The notes below the pieces were generated by a model. It was not told where the DNA came from and searched no databases. It was given only the letters and a program-made list of their open reading frames with translations. A program made the translations under genes and the position numbers. From positions 1-62,314 of the forward strand of contig JAEURK010000042.1 of the NCBI GenBank assembly GCA_016789175.1: a stretch of 62,314 nucleotides of DNA, given 5' to 3'. Below, piece by piece: positions 14,744 to 22,261 of this stretch; the first letter of the stretch is position 1, and every line of letters starts with the position of its first letter. Source of the stretch: Anaerolineales bacterium (GTDB lineage: Bacteria > Chloroflexota > Anaerolineae > Anaerolineales > UBA6663).

Positions 14744-15613
14744 ATGACAACCAAGGATGTCGAGAGCCGACCGCAAGAGGAGGCCGCGCTCTGGAAGCGT
14801 TACTTCAAGAAGCGTGACGCCCCCAGCCGCGATGCCATCATCCTGCGCTACGTGCCGCTCGTTCACTATGTGCTCGGGCGCCTGGGCTTTTCGCCCGCGC
14901 TTGGGCCCGAGTACGAAGACCTGGCCGGGCAGGGCCTGCTCGGCCTGATCGATGCCGTCGATCGCTACGACCCATCTCACGGCACGCAGTTCAGCACCTA
15001 TGCGACCTTGCGCATTCGCGGCCAGATGCTGGATGCGCTTCGTGCCCAGGACTGGTTGACGCGGGCTGCACGACGCCGCGCGCGCCAGGTCCAGGGCGCT
15101 TACGCCGAGCTGTGGTCGGTGTTGCACCGCGCGCCATCCGACGACGAGCTGGCTCGCCACCTCAATCTGACCGATGACGACCTGCGTCAGGCCCTGATGG
15201 ATGCCGGACGCGTCATGGTTTCGCTCGACACGCTCAGCCACGGTGACGACGGCGACGACTCGCTGCATGAGCTGCTGGCCGACGAGGCCCAGCCCGACCC
15301 GGCCGAGCAGCTTGACGAGCACGACCTGCGTCGCCAGCTCTCGTCGGTGTTGCGTGACCTGCCTGAGCGCGAGCAGCAGGTGCTGGCGATGTACTACCAC
15401 GAACAGCTGACCATGAAGGAGATCGGCGCCGTGCTCGATCTCTCCGAGTCGCGGGTCTGTCAGCTGCACGCGCGGGCCGTGCTCAACATGCGCGCGGCTA
15501 TGGGCGCCAATGTCAAGGATCGCCGCGTGCCGCGCTCGCGCCACACGGCGCGCGATGATGCTGCACTGCCGGCCGAGCCGACTGCTCGCCAGGGAGGGAT
15601 GGTCCATGTCTAA
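14744..15613 (+). CDS. fliA: RNA polymerase sigma factor FliA (sigma-28)
   Basis: Flagellar/WhiG-type sigma factor (289 aa). Region 2 contains ILRYVPLVHYVLGRL, YEDLAGQGLLGLIDAVDRYD and FSTYATLRIRGQMLDALR. Region 3 has DDELARHLNLTDDDLRQAL. Region 4 has LPEREQQVLAMYYHEQLTMKEIG and a SESRVCQLHARAV helix-turn-helix. It would direct late flagellar genes and be held by the FlgM encoded at 17759. GGAGCC precedes the start. The C-terminal 25 residues are divergent and overlap the next gene by 8 bases. Confidence 0.95.
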   Translation: MTTKDVESRPQEEAALWKRYFKKRDAPSRDAIILRYVPLVHYVLGRLGFSPALGPEYEDLAGQGLLGLIDAVDRYDPSHGTQFSTYATLRIRGQMLDALRAQDWLTRAARRRARQVQGAYAELWSVLHRAPSDDELARHLNLTDDDLRQALMDAGRVMVSLDTLSHGDDGDDSLHELLADEAQPDPAEQLDEHDLRRQLSSVLRDLPEREQQVLAMYYHEQLTMKEIGAVLDLSESRVCQLHARAVLNMRAAMGANVKDRRVPRSRHTARDDAALPAEPTARQGGMVHV

Positions 15614-16010
15614 GATCTCGTCCAATCTGCTCAGCAACACCCTCAACCTCGTGGCGCTGGCGCGCGAGGCGGCCCTGGCCGGCGGTAAGCCGGTCCAGGC
15701 CCAGGACATGGCCCCGGCCGAGCAAGGCCTGCGGGCCGTCGCCGAATCGGCCCGGCGTCCGGCCCAGTCCGCTCCGGCCCTCGACCCCGGCCTGCAGGCG
15801 CTGTTGGCGCTCCGGCCGAGCTCCGGCACGTCGGCGTCGTCAGTGGCGGTTGCCGCGGCCGGGTCGGTCATGGGCGCTGCCAACGCCGATCGGCTCGGCG
15901 CAGCGCAGGCCATGGCCGCCGGCGGGATGAGCGAGCTCGATATCGCCCGGCACCTCGGCGCTTCGCGGGAAGAAGTGCAGCTCTGGCTCAACGTCGGCAA
16001 GAAGCGCTGA
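15606..16010 (+). CDS. Small HTH-containing protein of the flagellar operon
   Basis: A 134-residue protein, not recognised over most of its length. The N-terminal 100 residues are Ala/Ser-rich and probably helical. The C-terminus AAGGMSELDIARHLGASREEVQLWL resembles the short helix-turn-helix found in DUF6115/DUF2802-type proteins beside flagellar genes. It overlaps fliA by 8 bases and ends 21 bases before flgF, so it is in the same operon. GGAGGGATGG precedes the ATG. A regulatory role is only a guess. Confidence 0.7.
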   Translation: MSKISSNLLSNTLNLVALAREAALAGGKPVQAQDMAPAEQGLRAVAESARRPAQSAPALDPGLQALLALRPSSGTSASSVAVAAAGSVMGAANADRLGAAQAMAAGGMSELDIARHLGASREEVQLWLNVGKKR

Positions 16011-16031
16011 GCGCGGTCGAAAGGACCCACC

Positions 16032-16799
16032 ATGATCAAAGGCCTGTACGCCGCAGCTTCCGCGATGATCACCAACCTGACCCGTCAGAACCTGATCTCG
16101 CACAACCTGGCGAACCTCGACACGCCTGGCTTCCGGACTTTGTTGACCACCAACGAAGACTGGCGCAACACCGACGTACAGGATCTGCCGCAGTATCCGA
16201 ACTCCTTTCGCAATCGGCTGCTTGACTACGGCACGATCGGCCTGGGTGTTGAAGCGATCGAGCCGGTGACCGACTACTCGATGGGTGCGTTGCGCCAGAC
16301 CGAGGAACCGCTCGACGTCGCCATCGAGGGCCCGGGCTTCTTCACGGTCGAAACCCCAAGCGGCGCCCGCTACACCAAGGACGGCCGTTTCCTGCGCGAC
16401 TCGGCCCAGAACCTGGTGACGACCGAGGGTTACTTCGTGCTCGACGACGCCGGCCAGCGCATCACCTTGCCCGAGACCGGCACGATCGTGATCGGCACCG
16501 ATGGTTCGATCCGGGCCGACGACAACCCGCCCTTCGCCACGCTCGGCCTGGCGGCCTTCACCGATCCGCGGACCGAGCTGGTCGGCGACCTGCCCAACCT
16601 GTACAGCGCCGCGGCCGCGCCGACCAGCACCGACTACGGCCAGGTGGTGCAGGGCTATCTCGAGGAATCGAACGTCAATCCGACCTTGATGATGGCGCAG
16701 ATGGTCGAGGTCAATCGGGCTTATGAGGCCGCTCAAAAGCTCGTCCAAACCCAGGATGAACTGCTCGGGCGGGTCATCTCCACCCTCGGGAGGCTGTGA
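16032..16799 (+). CDS. flgF: Flagellar rod protein FlgF/FlgG family (first copy)
   Basis: Rod protein (255 aa). N-terminal flagellar rod helix: ASAMITNLTRQNLISHNLANLDTPGFR with the conserved NLAN--TPGF. The central FlgEFG domain includes TEEPLDVAIEGPGFFTVETPSG and YTKDGRFLRDSAQNLVTTEGY. The C-terminal helix ESNVNPTLMMAQMVEVNRAYEAAQKLVQTQDELL fits FlgF/FlgG. Assignment as FlgF rather than FlgG rests on gene order. It overlaps the next rod gene by one base (TGATG). Confidence 0.88.
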   Translation: MIKGLYAAASAMITNLTRQNLISHNLANLDTPGFRTLLTTNEDWRNTDVQDLPQYPNSFRNRLLDYGTIGLGVEAIEPVTDYSMGALRQTEEPLDVAIEGPGFFTVETPSGARYTKDGRFLRDSAQNLVTTEGYFVLDDAGQRITLPETGTIVIGTDGSIRADDNPPFATLGLAAFTDPRTELVGDLPNLYSAAAAPTSTDYGQVVQGYLEESNVNPTLMMAQMVEVNRAYEAAQKLVQTQDELLGRVISTLGRL

Positions 16800-17554
16800 T
16801 GCCGACTCTTTCCACTTCGTCGCTGCTCGTCGCCTCGCGCACCGCGTTGCTTGCGCGCATGCTGGGCGTGGACATGCTCAGCCACAACCTCGCCAACGTC
16901 AACACTTACGGCTATCGCGGCGAGCGCATGAACTTCCAGGAATTGCTCAATGCGCGTTCGAATATCAACGGCGTCCAGCCGGTCGGCACCCAGATCCTGC
17001 TGGCCAACGGCCGGCTCGAGACCACCGGGCGCTCGCTCGACCTGGCCATCGACGGCGACGGGTTCTTCCCGATCCAGCTGCCCGACGGCCGGACGGCCTA
17101 CACCCGCGACGGCCAGTTCACGCGCGACGCCGACAACAACCTGGTGTCCGGAGACGGCTACCGCCTGATCTGGCAGGGCGCGATCCCGGCCAACACGCCC
17201 GACGAACGCATCACGGTCAATCGCGACGGTTCGGTCGACGTGCTCCAGGACGATGGCACGTTGGCGCGGGTCGGCCAGATCGGCCTGGTGCGCTTCGCCA
17301 ACCCGACCGGCCTGATCGGTTACGGGCGCAATCTGTTTGTCGAAAGCGACCCGAGCGGGGCGCCGGTCGCCGGTAACCCGGGCGTAGCCGGGTTCGGCGC
17401 GATCAACGGCGGCGCCCTGGAGGGCTCCAACGTCAACATGGCGGCGGAGATGACCAACCTGATCGCGCTGCAACGGGCCTACAGCCTGTCGGTGAAGGCC
17501 TTCCAACAAACCGACACGATGGTCGGCCTGGCGGTGCAGATGCGTAGAGCGTAG
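16799..17554 (+). CDS. flgG: Flagellar rod protein FlgF/FlgG family (second copy)
   Basis: Second rod protein (251 aa). N-terminal helix with VDMLSHNLANVNTYGYRGERMNF; central TTGRSLDLAIDGDGFFPIQLPDGRTAYTRDGQF; C-terminal GALEGSNVNMAAEMTNLIALQRAYSLSVKAFQ. It probably forms the distal rod. The organism appears to have no P- or L-ring genes here, so no bushing is expected. The gene ends in GTAGAGC direct repeats that run into the intergenic region (17541-17565). The flgF/flgG assignment could be swapped. Confidence 0.88.
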   Translation: MPTLSTSSLLVASRTALLARMLGVDMLSHNLANVNTYGYRGERMNFQELLNARSNINGVQPVGTQILLANGRLETTGRSLDLAIDGDGFFPIQLPDGRTAYTRDGQFTRDADNNLVSGDGYRLIWQGAIPANTPDERITVNRDGSVDVLQDDGTLARVGQIGLVRFANPTGLIGYGRNLFVESDPSGAPVAGNPGVAGFGAINGGALEGSNVNMAAEMTNLIALQRAYSLSVKAFQQTDTMVGLAVQMRRA

Positions 17555-17658
17555 AGCGTGGAGTTTAGGGCACGGAGTTGGGACTGGGGACAGGGGAGCG
17601 AGGGGCGAGGGACGAGCGCCCGGCGACCCGACCAACCAAGATTTGAGATCGGTTTGTC

Positions 17659-17680
17659 TTTAGCTCCGGTTTACGGATTG
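17659..17680 (+). promoter_or_regulatory. Possible paired TTTA boxes upstream of flgM
   Basis: TTTAGCTCCGG (17659-17669) and TTTACGGATTG (17670-17680) follow each other with 11-bp period and match the first half of the boxes at P1-P3. A TNCTAN -10 is not visible 13-14 bp downstream; GATAAC at 17709 region is an alternative. It is the only promoter-like element seen before flgMNKL. Confidence 0.4.
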
Positions 17681-17758
17681 CTCCTGAAGTTCCGGATGGC
17701 GCGGACGATAACTTGGTTGGGAACTGTGGGGACCGGGACTAGAGAGGGTTGAGGTCAC

Positions 17759-18049
17759 ATGAAGATTGAGCCGAATGGCAACGATATCCAGCGAATCGAG
17801 CAAGTGCGGGCGGTGCGCCCTGCGCAGGCGACGTCGGCGACGCAAGCCGCAGGCAGCGTCAACCGTCCCGACCAGGCCGAGTTCTCGAATCGTGGCGTGG
17901 AGCTGGCCAAGGCCCGCGCGGCCCTCTCGGATGTGCCCGACGTGCGTGAGGACCGGGTGGCCGCCTTGCGCGACCAGATCAAGTCCGGAAGCTATCAGGT
18001 GCCCTACGACGCCCTGGCCGGAAAGCTGATGCGCGCGGTCACGCTTTGA
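17759..18049 (+). CDS. flgM: Anti-sigma-28 factor FlgM
   Basis: A 96-residue, mostly disordered protein that would hold FliA until the hook is finished, then be exported. The C-terminal helix region VELAKARAALSDVPDVREDRVAALRDQIKSGSYQVPYDALAGKLM is the FlgM signature (R-e-ekV-alr-ai-sG-Y-vd---iA-kll). TTGAGG lies a few bases upstream. It begins the flgM-flgN-flgK-flgL unit, the usual order. Confidence 0.92.
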   Translation: MKIEPNGNDIQRIEQVRAVRPAQATSATQAAGSVNRPDQAEFSNRGVELAKARAALSDVPDVREDRVAALRDQIKSGSYQVPYDALAGKLMRAVTL

Positions 18050-18074
18050 TCGTCGCAAGTGAGTTGACACCGCC

Positions 18075-18575
18075 ATGACCCAGCAGCAAGCCGCCGCCAT
18101 CCTGGAACAGATCGAGCGCATCCTGGCGCGCGAATTCCGGCTGTACCAGCACCTGTTGGCCCTGACGAAACAGGAGCGCCAGGCCCTGATCGTGGGTGCG
18201 TTGGAGGATCTCAGCGTGGCGGTGCGCCAGAAGGAAGATGCCCTGGAGCAGCTGAACACGCTCGAGGCCGATCGCGTCACGGCGCTCAGCGCCTGGTCAC
18301 GCGCCCACGGCGGCGACGCGACCTTGCTGGCACTGCTCAACGATGTCGACGACGAGACGGCAGCCCGCTTCAGTCGGCTGCGCGAAGGCATCCTGGCGAT
18401 CGCCAGCCAATTACGCGACTTCGGCCTGGCCAATCGGGCGTTGGCCCAGATTGCGCTCGACCGGCTCGAGGCGACGCGGTCGTATCTGCTGACGCTGGCG
18501 ACTCCGGCCCCGGTCTACGGGCCGCAGCCGATCCCGGCGCCGCGCTTGACCCTGTCGGTGGAGGTATCAGCATGA
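18075..18575 (+). CDS. flgN: FlgN-family flagellar export chaperone
   Basis: A 166-residue, mainly helical protein that would chaperone the hook-filament junction proteins FlgK and FlgL. The helix LYQHLLALTKQERQALIVGALEDLSVAVRQKEDALEQLNTLE matches FlgN (elL-l-kke-alv-gd---L--l---ke-ll--l). The position between flgM and flgK supports the call. The last bases overlap a 30-codon ORF (18572) by ATGA. Confidence 0.88.
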   Translation: MTQQQAAAILEQIERILAREFRLYQHLLALTKQERQALIVGALEDLSVAVRQKEDALEQLNTLEADRVTALSAWSRAHGGDATLLALLNDVDDETAARFSRLREGILAIASQLRDFGLANRALAQIALDRLEATRSYLLTLATPAPVYGPQPIPAPRLTLSVEVSA

Positions 18576-18664
18576 TGATGCTGTTGCCCGTGATGTTGCG
18601 CGGCCTGCCGCTCGTCGAGCTGGCGCGCGCCGTGAAGCGTTCTCTTCTGCGGTGGCTGGCCTGA
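18572..18664 (+). CDS. Possible 30-residue hydrophobic/basic peptide
   Basis: Too short for standard gene calling. It starts at an ATG overlapping the flgN stop (ATGA) and encodes MMMLLPVMLRGLPL then VELARAVKRSLLRWLA: a hydrophobic start followed by an amphipathic basic helix. It ends 31 bases before flgK. Translational coupling is possible from the overlap alone. It may be a real small membrane peptide or only a by-product of the GC-rich spacer. Confidence 0.3.
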   Translation: MMMLLPVMLRGLPLVELARAVKRSLLRWLA

Positions 18665-18695
18665 CCGGCCGCCCTTGAGGAGAAAGGAGTTCGAC

Positions 18696-20126
18696 GTGAG
18701 TGCGTTTTTCGGGATCCACATCGCCAGCTCGGCGCTCCGTGCGCATCAGCAGGCGTTGGACGTGATCAACAACAACGTCGCCAATGCCAACACGCCCGGC
18801 TATCGGCGACAGCAGGTGCTGTATCAGAACGGCGTCGCCTTCCCGACCCCGTCGCTCAACGGCGGGTGGGGGGCCGGCCAATTCGGCGGCGGCGTGCAGG
18901 TGATGGCGATCAAGCGCTTTGGCACCGACTTCCTGGATGCGCGCTATCGGACCGAGCTGGCCCAGAGCGGCAAATACGACGTCCAGCGCAACATCCTGAA
19001 CCAGGTCGAGTCGCTGCTCAATGAAGCCGGCGACGAAGGGCTGGTGGGCAAAATCGACTCGTTCTTCAATGGCTGGCAGGCCCTCAGCGCCGATCCCGCC
19101 AACACGGCCTTGCGCGGCGACCTGCGCGGCCGGGCCGAAGACCTGGTCGCGGCCTTCAACAGCCGGGCCCAGCATCTACGGGCGACGCGCGGCGAACAAG
19201 ACCTGGCGCTGCAGCAACGCGTCGACGAGGTCAACGACATGGCCACCCAGATGGCGCGATTGAACGGCGAGATCGCGACTGTGGTCGGAAGAGATCAGCA
19301 GCCCAACGACCTGCTGGATCAGCGTGATCGGTTGGCGGACCGCCTGGCGGAACTGACCGGAGCCACGATTTCGAACCAGCCCGACGGCACCGTGATGGCC
19401 TCGATCAACGGCCACGCGCTGCTGGTCGGCACCTCGGCCTTCAAGCTGCAGACCGTGGTCGACCCGGCCAACGACAACCTGCTGGCCGTGCAGTGGCAGA
19501 CGCCGACCCCGATGGCCTATAACGGCACGACCGGCGAGATCGCGGGCATCATCGACGCCCGAGACCGCATCGTCAAAGGCCAGCTCGACGGCCTGAACAC
19601 GTTGGCGCAGACCCTGATCACACAGGTCAACACCCAGCACAACGCCGGCTATCGACTCGACTCGGCCGTGCTCGGCGGCAACTTCTTCGAGCCCGCCGTC
19701 GATCCGAGCGGCCAGAACGCGCTCTCGATCCAGCTCAACGCCAACATCATCGCCGACGTGGGCAACATCGCTGCGGCGTCCAACCCGAATGCACCCGGTG
19801 ACGGCAACAACGCCGTGCTGATGGCCAACCTGCAGCGGGCGCTGACCATGTCGGGCGGCACCGCCACGTTCAGCAACGCCTACGCTGCGCAGGTCGGCTC
19901 GCTCGCGCTCGAGACCCGCAATGCCGAAACGCGCTTTGGCGATCGCCAGGCCGTGGCCGCCGCGCTCGATCAACAGCGTGAGGCGGTCGGCGGCGTGTCG
20001 CTCGACGAAGAGGCCGCCAACCTGATGCAGACCCAGAAGGCCTACGAGGCGGCCGCGCGCGTGCTCAACGCCGTCGACGAGATGCTCGATCGGCTGATCA
20101 ACAACACCGGCCTGGTGGGCCGCTAA
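18696..20126 (+). CDS. flgK: Hook-filament junction protein FlgK (HAP1)
   Basis: Junction protein (476 aa). N-terminal helix SALRAHQQALDVINNNVANANTPGYRRQQV is the FlgK/rod signature. The central part includes LNQVESLLNEAGDEGLVGKIDSFFNGWQALSADP and NDLLDQRDRLADRLAELTGATI, typical of FlgK. The C-terminus GVSLDEEAANLMQTQKAYEAAARVLNAVDEMLD is also typical. The GTG at 18696 is preferred since AAAGGAG lies 6-7 bases upstream. An upstream ATG at 18675 would place that ribosome site inside the gene. Confidence 0.95.
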   Translation: MSAFFGIHIASSALRAHQQALDVINNNVANANTPGYRRQQVLYQNGVAFPTPSLNGGWGAGQFGGGVQVMAIKRFGTDFLDARYRTELAQSGKYDVQRNILNQVESLLNEAGDEGLVGKIDSFFNGWQALSADPANTALRGDLRGRAEDLVAAFNSRAQHLRATRGEQDLALQQRVDEVNDMATQMARLNGEIATVVGRDQQPNDLLDQRDRLADRLAELTGATISNQPDGTVMASINGHALLVGTSAFKLQTVVDPANDNLLAVQWQTPTPMAYNGTTGEIAGIIDARDRIVKGQLDGLNTLAQTLITQVNTQHNAGYRLDSAVLGGNFFEPAVDPSGQNALSIQLNANIIADVGNIAAASNPNAPGDGNNAVLMANLQRALTMSGGTATFSNAYAAQVGSLALETRNAETRFGDRQAVAAALDQQREAVGGVSLDEEAANLMQTQKAYEAAARVLNAVDEMLDRLINNTGLVGR

Positions 20127-20137
20127 CGGAGGCCGCC

Positions 20138-21019
20138 ATGCGTATCACTACTCAAATGACCTACCAGCATGCGATCGACCGCATGCAGGCCTCGGCCAGC
20201 CAGATGGAGAAGTACCGCCGTCAGGCCACCTCGGGCAAGAAGATCGAAAATCCATCGGACGACCCGCACGTGGCCGTGCGCTCGATCCAGCTGCGGTCGG
20301 CCGTCGCCACGCACCAGGCCTACGTCGATTCGGGCAAGGTCAGCCAGGAGCGCCTGGGCGTCAACGACTCCGCCCTGGCCGACCTGGTGTCCACCCTGAA
20401 CCGCTCGATCCAGGTGGCGCTGCAGGGCCGGGGTGACACGCTCGGCGCGTCCGAGCGCCAGGGGCTGGCCGACGAGATCAACGGCCTGCTCGAACACGCG
20501 GTCGGCATCGGCAACACCACCTTCCGGGGCGCGTACATCTTCTCGGGCTTTGCGATCAACACCGAGCCGTACTCGTTCAACGGCGCGGCCGTCACCTCGC
20601 ATGTCGCCAGCACGGCCGGCCCCATCAACAACCTGATCGAGCCCGGCCACAGCCTGCAGGTCAACGTCGACGGCAACGCCGTCGTGCGCCCGACTCTGGA
20701 TGCGCTGCTCGGCCTGCGGGATGCGCTCAACGCCGACGACGGCACGGCCATCGGCAGCTCTCTGGCCCAGCTGCAGAGCGCGCTGGAAGGCGTCAACGCC
20801 GCCCGGACGACGAATGGCGCCCGCACCCGTGAGCTCACGACCACGCTCGACCGGATGGACAAGATCTCACTTTCGCTGAAGTCGCTTCTGTCGTCGACGG
20901 AGGATGTCGACATGGCCGAGGCGATCATGAACCTGCAACATGCTGAGACGGTGAACCAGGCCGTGCTGCAGACCGCCGCCAAGTCGGTCTCGCAGTCGCT
21001 GTTTGACTTCCTTCGCTAG
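20138..21019 (+). CDS. flgL: Hook-filament junction protein FlgL (HAP3)
   Basis: 293-residue flagellin-like junction protein. N-terminal MRITTQMTYQHAIDRMQASASQMEKYRRQATSGKKIENPSDDP is the FlgL signature (Q---GkkI--PSDDP). The middle has NTTFRGAYIFSGFAINTEPY. C-terminal DVDMAEAIMNLQHAETVNQAVLQTAAKSVSQSLFDFL matches the flagellin C-helix. AACGGAGG precedes the ATG. It ends 62 bases before the fliW gene. Confidence 0.95.
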   Translation: MRITTQMTYQHAIDRMQASASQMEKYRRQATSGKKIENPSDDPHVAVRSIQLRSAVATHQAYVDSGKVSQERLGVNDSALADLVSTLNRSIQVALQGRGDTLGASERQGLADEINGLLEHAVGIGNTTFRGAYIFSGFAINTEPYSFNGAAVTSHVASTAGPINNLIEPGHSLQVNVDGNAVVRPTLDALLGLRDALNADDGTAIGSSLAQLQSALEGVNAARTTNGARTRELTTTLDRMDKISLSLKSLLSSTEDVDMAEAIMNLQHAETVNQAVLQTAAKSVSQSLFDFLR

Positions 21020-21081
21020 TTGCGTGACGGCCATGGATGGCATGCGGCCCTTCGTGGTCGATGATGAAGACAGGATGTCGT

Positions 21082-21927
21082 ATGAAAATTCAATCCCTCT
21101 CCCTCGAGTTTCCTGACGGCTTGATTGGCTGCCCGGAGTGGCGCCACTTTCGCCTGCTGCAGGATCCGGACGCGGCGCCCATCGCCGTGCTCGAAAGCCT
21201 TGACGAACCCAATCTGAGTTTCCTGGTGGTGGACCCGCGCATGTGGGTGCCCGGGTACGCGCTCGGCAGCGCCGCCGACTCGTTGGCGGCCGCCGGCTTT
21301 GCCGATCCCACGGCCCTGCTGCCCCTGGCAATCTTGAATGTTCGAGCCGAGCCGCTCCAGATCACGGCCAACCTGCTCGGACCGCTGGCGGTCGACGTGG
21401 CGGCCGGGCGGGGCGCTCAGGTCGTGCTGACCGACCAGCCGTATTCGGCCGAACAGCCGGTGACCTTGCTCGAACAACGCGTCTACCTGCCTGAGGGTTT
21501 GATCGGTTGCCCGGATTGGCGCAGTTTCCTGCTGCGACGGTCCGAGGAGATGCGCCCGGTCAAGCTGCTGGTGTCGTTGGATCAACCCGGCCTCTCGCTC
21601 CCGGCGGCCCACCCCGAGTTGATCGCCCCCGGCTATCGGCCGCGCGTCTCCGAGGAGGATGCCGCGGCGCTCGGCCTGGATGCGGCCAGCGAGCTCGATT
21701 GGCTGGTGTTGCTGACCATCACCGATGAACCGGTCAAGGTCACGGCCAACCTGCTGGGCCCGATCGCGTTCAACCGGCGTACGGGTGTCGCGCGTCAGGT
21801 CGTGCAGGCGGGCGCCGGCTACCCGGTCGCCCAACCGGTGGGTTTGATTGCGGATGCGGCCGCCGACGATGCGTCGGTGACGGTCGGTGTTCGCGCGGAG
21901 GTGCGCCATGCTCGTGCTCACGCGTAA
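21082..21927 (+). CDS. fliW: Tandem FliW-FliW fusion, CsrA antagonist
   Basis: FliW binds CsrA and flagellin and couples filament assembly to translation. It is normally about 140 residues with one domain. This protein has 281 residues and two FliW copies offset by 126: PDGLIGCPEW (11-20) repeats as PEGLIGCPDW (137-146), and ITANLLGP (94-101) as VTANLLGP (220-227). Each also has the Y----QPV ending (121-127 and 247-253). It overlaps csrA by 20 bases, the usual partner. Divergence between copies points to an old duplication. Confidence 0.93.
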   Translation: MKIQSLSLEFPDGLIGCPEWRHFRLLQDPDAAPIAVLESLDEPNLSFLVVDPRMWVPGYALGSAADSLAAAGFADPTALLPLAILNVRAEPLQITANLLGPLAVDVAAGRGAQVVLTDQPYSAEQPVTLLEQRVYLPEGLIGCPDWRSFLLRRSEEMRPVKLLVSLDQPGLSLPAAHPELIAPGYRPRVSEEDAAALGLDAASELDWLVLLTITDEPVKVTANLLGPIAFNRRTGVARQVVQAGAGYPVAQPVGLIADAAADDASVTVGVRAEVRHARAHA

Positions 21928-22201
21928 GATCGGCGACGGGCTACTGATCGGCGACGGGATCACTGTGACGATCCTGTCGGTCGAGGGCGATCGCGTCAAG
22001 GTCGGCATCGATGCCCCACGCGAGATCCGGGTCCTGCGCCGGGAGCTGGCCGATGCGGTCAAGGCCCAGAACCTGGCGGCCGCCCGAAATACGGCCGCAG
22101 ATTTGAATTCTCTAACCACACTCAAGAAACTGTTAGTTCCGGTCGTTAACGGGGATACGTCGGATGGGCAGGCCCCGCCGACAGGTACGTCCGACTCATG
22201 A
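21908..22201 (+). CDS. csrA: Translational regulator CsrA
   Basis: RNA-binding regulator (97 aa). MLVLTRKIGDGLLIGDGITVTILSVEGDRVKVGIDAPREIRVLRREL is typical of CsrA, with the RNA-contact residues L4, R6 and R44-equivalent in place. A 35-residue Ala/Thr/Asp-rich tail extends beyond the usual 60-75 residues. It overlaps the double fliW. It would repress flagellin or other mRNAs by binding GGA sites near ribosome sites. A short hairpin, CCTCGGCAGG/CCTGCTGAGG, lies just downstream. Confidence 0.95.
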   Translation: MLVLTRKIGDGLLIGDGITVTILSVEGDRVKVGIDAPREIRVLRRELADAVKAQNLAAARNTAADLNSLTTLKKLLVPVVNGDTSDGQAPPTGTSDS

Positions 22202-22261
22202 ACGACGTTTACGTCGGGCCTCGGCAGGCCCCCACCTGCTGAGGTCCGACGCCCAAGAGAC

